A stretch of DNA of 5,502 bases, taken from assembly GCA_014378345.1 (NCBI GenBank), contig JACMNW010000160.1, positions 1 to 5,502 on the forward strand. Reading direction: 5' to 3'. The notes beneath the pieces were generated by a model. It was given only the letters and a program-made list of their open reading frames with translations, was not told the origin of the DNA and did not search any database. The position numbers and the translations under genes are program-made. The stretch comes from Pseudorhodobacter sp. (GTDB lineage: Bacteria > Pseudomonadota > Alphaproteobacteria > Rhodobacterales > Rhodobacteraceae). Shown here in pieces: positions 1 to 4,741 of the stretch. The first letter of the stretch is position 1. Each line of letters starts with the position of its first letter.

Positions 1-1
1 C

Positions 2-709
2 CCGCCAAAATCCCGTACCGGGGGGCGCCTGATCCCGAAGATCCCCGCCCAGGTGCTCCCCGCCGCCAAGGCCAGTGGGGCCACAGTGCTGGTGGCAGGC
101 AACGTCTATGTGTACGGCACTGCAAAAGGCCCGTGGGGGCCAGAAACGCCGCACCAGCCCAACACCCGCAAAGGCCGCATCCGCGCGACTATGGAGGCGG
201 CTTATGCAAATGCGGCAGCCGACGGCGTGCGCACCATCATTCTGCGCGGTGGGGATTTTGTTGCCGCCAATGACATGCGTGCGGTTATGAACATGATCAC
301 CCTGAAATCCCTTTCCAAAGGCTATCTCACCTCGATGGGTACACCCACGGCACCCCGCGCTTATGCCTACCTGCCCGATATGGCCCGTGCCGCCGTGAGC
401 CTTGCAGAAATTCGCGAAGGCCTGCCCGCTTTTGCCGACGTGCCTTTGCCGGGATTGACGCTTGGAGTGGTCGATCGCGCCGCCGAGATCACCGCCCAAA
501 CCGGGAAACCGCTGCGAATCAAACCGTTCAACTGGCTTCAAATCCGGCTTCTGGCCCCGTTTTGGGAGATGGCGCGCGAGCTGTTGGAAATGCGCTATCT
601 CTACGATCTGCCCCACAGTCTTGCTGCGGAACCGATAGCAAGGTTGCTGCCGGATTTTCATCCGACGCCACTGCGGCAAGTGGTGGCCGAACATCTGCGC
701 CAGCGTTAA
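2..709 (+). CDS. NAD(P)-binding epimerase/dehydratase-like SDR protein, 5'-truncated
   Basis: The frame is open from the left edge to the TAA at 707-709, giving about 235 residues; the N-terminal part, with the GxxGxxG Rossmann motif, lies outside the window, so the GTG at position 53 is an internal valine. Visible: a helix plus 'ASGATVLVAGNVYVYG' (residues 24-39), the strand and N-V-Y-x-Y-G segment typical of extended SDR epimerases; 'PNTRKGRIRATME' (53-65) where the YxxxK helix belongs; 'GVRTIILRGGDF' (75-86); and 'YAYLPDMARAAVSLAE' (121-136), resembling the D-x-A segment near the C-terminus. The family acts on nucleotide sugars or related substrates with NAD(P); the substrate cannot be told. 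The catalytic Tyr and Lys positions align by eye with K57 and R61, so classical SDR chemistry is doubtful; I believe many members share this sequence. It converges on the EEP gene and its stop overlaps that gene's stop. Confidence 0.85.
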   Translation, partial: PPKSRTGGRLIPKIPAQVLPAAKASGATVLVAGNVYVYGTAKGPWGPETPHQPNTRKGRIRATMEAAYANAAADGVRTIILRGGDFVAANDMRAVMNMITLKSLSKGYLTSMGTPTAPRAYAYLPDMARAAVSLAEIREGLPAFADVPLPGLTLGVVDRAAEITAQTGKPLRIKPFNWLQIRLLAPFWEMARELLEMRYLYDLPHSLAAEPIARLLPDFHPTPLRQVVAEHLRQR

Positions 710-1887
710 GGCAGATCAATATCCACCCAGACCGGGCGGTGCCGGGATGCCACAGCCAATACTGTGGCCAATGGGTCATCCATCTTTGGCCAAAGCACAC
801 CGGCCCCTGTCACCGTCAAATCCTGCGATGGAAGCACGTAATCCACCTGCAGCCCGCCCGGCCCATTTTTGGCACTGAAATCGGCTGTATCGCCACTATC
901 ATCCGCGTTTTGGGGAAAGAACTTTCCCCTTGGAGAAGGTTTTTGCAAAGCGGGGTGGTTAATCACGCCGCGAATGGCTTTTGGAAGCCCATCACCATCG
1001 ACAGGATCTAGGTTGCCATCGCCTATCACCACAAAAGGTTGGGGCGGGGCTGGCATTGGCAATTGCCCGTCCAACAGCGCCATCCAGAACCCAGCTTCGT
1101 CGTGATTGCGTCGCCCGTTCCGATCTTCCGGCCCGTCAAACACCGGCGGCGTTGCGTACCATGCCAGCAGATGCAGCAGGGCACCGCCGGGCAGTTCTAC
1201 CGGCACATCCCAATGGCCGGTGGTAGAAAGGCGCTGAACAGCAATTGCCTCCGGCGTCATGCCATCAAACAACAAAGCACCCGGCAAATCGCGCCAAAGA
1301 AATTCTGAAAAATTCCTCACTTCGTCGTCTCGAATGGGAAGCTTAGACAGAATTGCCATGCCGCCTTCGCCCGTAAAACGCCCCCAACCCTGTGCATCAC
1401 CGGGACCGCCCAATTTTCCGTCTCCATCCAGATCAAGACCTGTCGCAAGGCCGGTATTGGGCCGGATCGAAAATTGATACGGGTAATTTATCCCCTCGGC
1501 CGCCAGCTTTCCCACTAAGGTTGTTAGCGCAACCTGATCAAGATCGTAATCAAACCCCGTCAGAACCAACACATCTGCGCCCAAAACCGTTACCACTTTG
1601 ACTGCCGCCACAATTTGCGGGTCGTCCGCCTTTAGCAGATCCCGCAACAATAATCCGGGGCCGGACCGCGTCATTTCAATGTTGTAAGTCGCAATCCGCA
1701 GCGTTTCAGCAACCACAGGGCCTGCGCACAGACTGGCAAATACGAAGATCAGGCAGGTGCAAATTCGGTATGTTCGACCGCGCCCTTCGCACGGCGTTTT
1801 TCGCGGATCATATCTGCGATGCGACCCATTGCGATGCCCCGCATAAACAGACTTGCCGGAAGAAACGACCATGCTGACAGTGTCCAT
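706..1887 (-). CDS. Exported endonuclease/exonuclease/phosphatase (EEP) family protein
   Basis: Numbering starts from the ATG at 1885-1887 (393 codons). A hydrophobic stretch ending in Ala (LIFVFASLCAGPVVA, 46-60) looks like a signal peptide, followed at once by the mature EEP start 'ETLRIATYNIE' (61-71). Other EEP marks: 'DVLVLTGFDYD' (105-115), 'GEGGMAILSKLPI' (173-185), 'VIGDGNLDP' (287-295, the GDxN motif), 'QVDYVLPS' (347-354) and 'SRHRPVWVDI' (381-390, the C-terminal SxH motif). The fold usually hydrolyses phosphodiesters or phosphomonoesters with Mg2+; the substrate is unknown. 'DLDGDGKLGG' (152-161) resembles a calcium-binding DxDxDG loop. The start is doubtful: 1887 lies 139 bases inside the membrane-protein gene, has no Shine-Dalgarno, and gives a 44-residue basic leader; between codon 6 and the signal-like segment no ATG, GTG or TTG occurs. 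A coupled non-standard start (ATT at 1764 or CTG at 1752, overlapping the upstream TGA) is possible. Probably cotranscribed with the gene upstream. Confidence 0.8.
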   Translation of the reverse strand: MDTVSMVVSSGKSVYAGHRNGSHRRYDPRKTPCEGRGRTYRICTCLIFVFASLCAGPVVAETLRIATYNIEMTRSGPGLLLRDLLKADDPQIVAAVKVVTVLGADVLVLTGFDYDLDQVALTTLVGKLAAEGINYPYQFSIRPNTGLATGLDLDGDGKLGGPGDAQGWGRFTGEGGMAILSKLPIRDDEVRNFSEFLWRDLPGALLFDGMTPEAIAVQRLSTTGHWDVPVELPGGALLHLLAWYATPPVFDGPEDRNGRRNHDEAGFWMALLDGQLPMPAPPQPFVVIGDGNLDPVDGDGLPKAIRGVINHPALQKPSPRGKFFPQNADDSGDTADFSAKNGPGGLQVDYVLPSQDLTVTGAGVLWPKMDDPLATVLAVASRHRPVWVDIDLP

Positions 1888-2708
1888 ATCAGGGTTTGCG
1901 GGGAGGTTAGGGTAAGCGGCTCAAACCCTTCGGACGCAGCTTTTACCACAGCAGGAATAACAAAAGGCAGAAGGAAGCCCAGGGCAATGTTGATGCGTGC
2001 GTCACGTTCCAAACGGTCCACTACATCGCCGCCTGCTGAGGGGTCAAACGTTGGCAAGTTGACCCAAACATTAAAGGCCTCATCCCGCTTTGGCCAACTG
2101 CCTGCTTTCAGAAGTACTACAAAAATCGCCAGTGAAATAAGTGAAATCAAATACGCCATTCCAGCGCCAGTGCGCACAATGGTTACCTGGTCGGGCAGCG
2201 CGCTGTCGGTCATCATCAGGGTTGCAAGCCGAACCGGACTGTAAGGGAAATCCATCGCATTGCCGATAAGCCCACCGACGGCCGACATCAGTTCTGTCAG
2301 AGTTGATGGATCAGCGATCCCGCGTTCAAGAACCCCAAGGGTGAAGATCGTGGCGAACAGCATCAGATACCGCACCCGGTTAAATGGCGGAGCATCGCGA
2401 AATTCAATCAAACCAGGATAGGTTGTATTGTATTCAACCAGCGTCAGCAGACCCGCGAACAAGGCTACGAGCGCCACCATCTGCTTGGTGTCAGTGCCCA
2501 CGTCCGGCAACAGCACGGACGGCGTGGCGACAAGAACCATCACCAAAAAAGCGCGCACAGCTGCACCTGTAAGCCGCGAAACCACTGCTTTCCCACCCTC
2601 AAATTGGCTGAACATGGTACTTTGCCATGCCCTTTGGCCAACATTATCCCGCACTTTGTGGCGGATTGCCTCAATCTTGCCCAAATTCTGCCTTCTTTCG
2701 ATATCCAC
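1749..2708 (-). CDS. Multi-pass inner-membrane protein of unknown function
   Basis: The 319-codon frame has about six hydrophobic segments by eye: roughly residues 49-67, 75-93, 112-127, 181-201, 239-256 and 271-289. Between the fourth and fifth is a soluble loop with 'SWPKRDEAFNVWVNLPTFDPSAGGDVVDRLERD'; the C-terminus is basic ('MIREKRRAKG') and likely cytoplasmic. I do not recognise a transporter or enzyme motif. The start given is a GTG with AAGGA (2714-2718) five bases upstream. An alternative is the ATG at 2613-2615 (288 residues, beginning MFSQFEGG), which would remove a charged 31-residue leader but lacks a clear Shine-Dalgarno. The stop TGA overlaps the EEP reading frame, so the two genes are probably one transcription unit and may be translationally coupled. 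The gene follows the leuD terminator by about 80 bases, so it should have its own promoter; I could not pick one confidently. Function unknown. Confidence 0.8.
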   Translation of the reverse strand: MDIERRQNLGKIEAIRHKVRDNVGQRAWQSTMFSQFEGGKAVVSRLTGAAVRAFLVMVLVATPSVLLPDVGTDTKQMVALVALFAGLLTLVEYNTTYPGLIEFRDAPPFNRVRYLMLFATIFTLGVLERGIADPSTLTELMSAVGGLIGNAMDFPYSPVRLATLMMTDSALPDQVTIVRTGAGMAYLISLISLAIFVVLLKAGSWPKRDEAFNVWVNLPTFDPSAGGDVVDRLERDARINIALGFLLPFVIPAVVKAASEGFEPLTLTSPQTLIWTLSAWSFLPASLFMRGIAMGRIADMIREKRRAKGAVEHTEFAPA

Positions 2709-2748
2709 CGCAATCCTTGGTCAACTGAACGAGAACTTTGTGGCGGAT
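2653..2748. repeat. 14-bp direct repeat (2653-2666 and 2735-2748)
   Basis: ACTTTGTGGCGGAT occurs identically at 2653-2666 and 2735-2748, 82 bases apart, flanking the GTG start of the membrane-protein gene. A diverged third relative of the same region, TGTCGCCAGATTGCATCAA, lies at 2761-2779 and resembles TGTGGCGGATTGCCTCAA at 2659-2676. The offset of 82 is not a multiple of three, so this is not a repeated peptide. It could be a protein-binding repeat around the promoter and start, or an old local duplication. Confidence 0.6.
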
Positions 2749-2786
2749 ATACGGAGAATGTGTCGCCAGATTGCATCAAGACCATG

Positions 2787-2814
2787 AATAAAAAAGGCCG
2801 CCCCGAAGGACGGC
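2787..2814 (-). terminator. Rho-independent terminator of leuD
   Basis: Read on the minus strand, a seven-base-pair stem (GCCGTCC / GGGCGGC, one G-U pair) is closed by a UUCG tetraloop and followed, after one C, by TTTTTTATT. The stem occupies 2797-2814 and the T tract 2787-2795. It begins 26 bases after the leuD stop codon. The UUCG loop and clean T run make this a strong intrinsic terminator, separating leuD from the membrane-protein/EEP pair downstream. Confidence 0.9.
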
Positions 2815-2839
2815 ACAACATTTAGCGGTCTGGCACAGT

Positions 2840-3445
2840 TCACACCCAAGAACGGAGACTTGCAGCCCGTTTTTCAAAGGTGTCAATCGCAGTTACTTTT
2901 TCGAGTGTAAGGCCGATATCATCCAAACCATTCATCAGACAGTGTTTGCGGAACGGATCCACGTCAAAGCTGAATTGCTTGCCTTCTGATGTGGTTATGG
3001 TCTGGCTATCCAGATCAACGCTGATGCGGGCGTTGGCGCCTTTACGGGCATCTGCCATAAGCTCATCAACCACATCTTTAGGCATCACGATCGGCAAAAT
3101 GCCGTTCTTAAAGCAGTTGTTGTAAAAAATATCAGCAAAGCTTGTTGAAACCACGCAGCGAATGCCAAAATCAAGCAAGGCCCAAGGCGCGTGTTCGCGT
3201 GACGATCCGCATCCGAAGTTATCGCCCGCAATCAGGATTTCGGCTTTGCGGTATGCGGGTTGGTTCAGCACAAAATCAGGAATTTCTGCACCGTCTAAGG
3301 TAAAGCGCATTTCATCAAACAGGTTCTTGCCAAGCCCGGACCGCGCAATCGTTTTCAAAAACTGCTTGGGGATGATCATATCCGTATCAATATTGACCAA
3401 TGGCATCGGGGCCGCAATTCCAGTGATTTTGGTAAACTTGTCCAT
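2840..3445 (-). CDS. leuD: 3-isopropylmalate dehydratase small subunit (LeuD)
   Basis: This 201-residue protein has the usual length of LeuD. It pairs with LeuC to isomerise 2-isopropylmalate to 3-isopropylmalate in cytoplasmic leucine biosynthesis; LeuD supplies the swivelling substrate-recognition domain. Diagnostic segments are 'PLVNIDTDMIIPKQFL' (15-30), 'GDNFGCGSSREHAPWAL' (74-90, the conserved small-subunit signature) and 'SFADIFYNNCFKNGILPI' (102-119). The start ATG at 3443-3445 is preceded by GAAAGG about eight bases upstream and matches the usual N-terminus, beginning just before 'KFTKITGIAAPMPLVNIDTD'. The stop is TGA at 2840-2842, and a strong terminator follows. The partner leuC is on the same strand but 1.3 kb upstream, with an unrelated secreted-protein gene between them. 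Nothing appears broken. Rough counts suggest lower G+C here than in leuC. Confidence 0.97.
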   Translation of the reverse strand: MDKFTKITGIAAPMPLVNIDTDMIIPKQFLKTIARSGLGKNLFDEMRFTLDGAEIPDFVLNQPAYRKAEILIAGDNFGCGSSREHAPWALLDFGIRCVVSTSFADIFYNNCFKNGILPIVMPKDVVDELMADARKGANARISVDLDSQTITTSEGKQFSFDVDPFRKHCLMNGLDDIGLTLEKVTAIDTFEKRAASLRSWV

Positions 3446-3454
3446 GGTTGGCCT

Positions 3455-3488
3455 TTCGTAGTTGCGTCAGACCATAAAGTGCTACGAA
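3455..3488. promoter_or_regulatory. Inverted repeat in the leuD leader
   Basis: TTCGTAG at 3455-3461 and CTACGAA at 3482-3488 are perfect complements separated by 20 bases. In the leuD mRNA sense the downstream arm (ctacgaa) runs into the Shine-Dalgarno GAAAGG just ahead of the ATG. The dyad could be an operator overlapping the promoter, or an RNA hairpin that partly hides the ribosome-binding site. Seven-base arms are short, so chance is not excluded. Confidence 0.4.
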
Positions 3489-3499
3489 CACCGCTGCAA
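3472..3499 (-). promoter_or_regulatory. Candidate leuD promoter
   Basis: On the minus strand, TTGCAG (3494-3499) and TTATGG (3472-3477) are separated by 16 bases, a weak match to the sigma-70 -35 and -10 boxes. It lies between the upstream hairpin and the leuD start and would give a leader of roughly 20 bases. The -10 match is poor, so this is only a candidate. Confidence 0.25.
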
Positions 3500-3530
3500 C
3501 CGAATGGCGCATGTATGCCCTACAAAATGC

Positions 3531-3556
3531 AAAGGGCGCAGTTACCTGCGCCCTTT
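3531..3556 (-). terminator. Hairpin terminator after the VPLPA-CTERM gene
   Basis: AAAGGGCGCAG (3531-3541) and CTGCGCCCTTT (3546-3556) form a perfect 11-bp inverted repeat with a four-base loop, 22 bases past the stop of the secreted-protein gene. On the minus strand the stem ends in CCCTTT followed by GCATTTTG, so the U-rich part is partly inside the stem. This is a good though not perfect intrinsic terminator. Its near-symmetry might also let it act on the plus strand, but no plus-strand gene reads into it. Confidence 0.75.
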
Positions 3557-3578
3557 TGGTTCTATTTTGCTACGTCAA

Positions 3579-4376
3579 TTACGACTTGCGGCGTGCCCGT
3601 GCAGCGGCAAGTGCGCCAAGGCCGGTTAACACCATCCAGCCAGCGGCTGGCAGTGGCACGGGGGATGGCGGCGGATCAATCGGATCAACTGGGCCCACTA
3701 GCGTGAACCGAGCGCGCAGGACGGCTTCGTTGGCTTGATCTTCTGCAGTCCAGAATTCGCTGAATGCGACGCCATCTTTTATGAAGCCGGTGATTTCCAA
3801 GATGTACAAGAAACCATCCACTTCAAACGCGTCTTGTTGTGCCGCGTTATCAAGAATAGTCACACGATCTGCACAACCGGCAGAGTTTACACCCACACCG
3901 TTGGCGTTTCCGTCTTTGCAAAGGCCACCTACCTCGCCAAGGTTTGCGGTTTCGTCATGTCTGAAGTTAAACGCCGCTGACAGCGCGCGGTCTACCCCGT
4001 TGATGACCATATTGACCACAAGCCCAAGACCAGCGCCGGTGATCGAAGTGCCGACATTGATCACAAAATTATTGTGAGTGAACGTACCAAGATCAAAATC
4101 TTTGTCTGATTCAATCTTTCCTGCCGCTGCACCTACAAACGAATATCCGCTTTGTTTGCCGGTCTTACTATATACGTGCGGAACGCCCCAGCTGACGGAG
4201 CCTGTGCCTACCCCTTGTACATTTGCCAGTGGCTGGCCCAATTCGGGGGTTAGCCCTGTCCAGTTTCCGCTTACACTTGAAACATCCAGTGTAGCTGCAA
4301 TCGCAGATCCGAGTCCTGCAACGCTGATCGTTACTGCGGCGGCAAAGGCGAACACCGAGTTAAACTTACTAATCAT
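3579..4376 (-). CDS. Secreted THxN-type protein with VPLPA-CTERM sorting signal
   Basis: Starting at the ATG at 4374-4376, the product has 265 residues. GGAG (4384-4387) sits seven bases upstream, which favours this start over the ATG at 4424. Residues 1-28 are a signal peptide (MISKF, hydrophobic core, cleavage near SAIA/ATLD). The body is beta-rich, with 'NWTGLTPE' (38-45), 'SVSWG' (60-64), and 'LGTFTHNNFVI' (96-106), which carries the T-H-x-N motif of THxN-family PEP-CTERM proteins. C153 and C168 could form a disulfide. After a proline-rich spacer (229-238) comes VPLPA (240-244), a hydrophobic helix and a basic RARRKS tail: the tripartite signal thought to be processed by an exosortase (the XrtD type, from memory). 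The protein is expected to be exported and released or linked at the cell surface; its role is unknown. No exosortase gene is in view. It sits between leuC and leuD with no evident link to leucine synthesis. Confidence 0.92.
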   Translation of the reverse strand: MISKFNSVFAFAAAVTISVAGLGSAIAATLDVSSVSGNWTGLTPELGQPLANVQGVGTGSVSWGVPHVYSKTGKQSGYSFVGAAAGKIESDKDFDLGTFTHNNFVINVGTSITGAGLGLVVNMVINGVDRALSAAFNFRHDETANLGEVGGLCKDGNANGVGVNSAGCADRVTILDNAAQQDAFEVDGFLYILEITGFIKDGVAFSEFWTAEDQANEAVLRARFTLVGPVDPIDPPPSPVPLPAAGWMVLTGLGALAAARARRKS

Positions 4377-4393
4377 CAAAAATCTCCATACAC

Positions 4394-4409
4394 TTTGTTT
4401 GTTTGTTTG
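4394..4409. repeat. TTTG tetranucleotide repeat, four copies
   Basis: Four exact tandem copies of TTTG lie 18-33 bases upstream of the VPLPA start (CAAA on the coding strand), in its probable 5' leader just ahead of the Shine-Dalgarno. Slippage could alter leader length or translation, but four copies is short for phase variation. Confidence 0.6.
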
Positions 4410-4614
4410 GGGTTTTTCACCCATGACAACCGTCTACATCTGCTTATTTTGACCCTTGGCCGATGCCGACACGAAGCTGGTCGGGATACTGCTCAACTTT
4501 CGTCCGTAGGTCGCAGATGGTGACGCTTACTCGTTATGTGCATAAGGTTAGTGAATTCAGCGTGGGCCCTCAACACCTATGGCAATACTGTGGTGAAGCG
4601 TGCCCGAATGCGGC

Positions 4615-4628
4615 ATTGATGCATCAAT
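4615..4628. repeat. Perfect 14-bp palindrome ATTGATGCATCAAT
   Basis: The sequence equals its own reverse complement over 14 bases, in otherwise non-coding DNA about 240 bases upstream of the VPLPA gene. Its form suits the binding site of a dimeric regulator (7-bp half-sites without a spacer). No second copy is visible in the window. Confidence 0.5.
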
Positions 4629-4704
4629 TCGTCCAAAATCTGACACAATGTTGCCATCATAGGCTGCCGTAGAAAATCGCGCACAACCTTAAAGTGTATA
4701 GACA

Positions 4705-4725
4705 GGCCAGATGATAAGTCTGGCC
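4705..4725 (-). terminator. Weak hairpin after leuC
   Basis: GGCCAGA (4705-4711) and TCTGGCC (4719-4725) form a 7-bp stem with a seven-base loop, starting 17 bases after the leuC stop. In the leuC mRNA sense the T-rich tract (GTTTTTTAAT) comes before the stem, and only TGTCTATACACTTT follows, so it is a poor intrinsic terminator. It may instead be a 3'-end stabilising hairpin or part of a Rho-dependent end. Confidence 0.4.
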
Positions 4726-4741
4726 CGTATTAAAAAACGAA

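Larger units (their letters stand above)
4377..4741. other. 365-bp intergenic region between leuC and the VPLPA gene
   Basis: I see no convincing gene here. The longest plus-strand frame (4463-4672, 69 codons) has no Shine-Dalgarno and no recognisable product. Moving toward leuC, the region holds the Shine-Dalgarno of the VPLPA gene, a TTTG tetranucleotide run, a perfect 14-bp palindrome (4615-4628) and the weak hairpin after leuC. ATACACTTT (4388-4396) and AAAGTGTAT (4691-4699) are inverted copies near its two ends. The promoter of the VPLPA gene must lie here, but no -35/-10 pair stands out. A small RNA cannot be excluded. Confidence 0.6.

Noticed and set aside
562..1601. Several plus-strand open frames opposite the EEP gene
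   Set aside because: They lie antisense to a well-supported coding sequence with clear EEP motifs and have no recognisable protein content.
4377..4424. Upstream ATG at 4424 giving a 281-residue version of the VPLPA protein
   Set aside because: The ATG at 4376 has GGAG seven bases upstream and starts a normal signal peptide; the extra 16 residues cross the CAAA repeat and the Shine-Dalgarno.
4463..4672. 69-codon plus-strand open frame rich in Cys and His in the intergenic region
   Set aside because: No Shine-Dalgarno, no recognisable domain, and no partner gene on the plus strand; most likely a chance frame.
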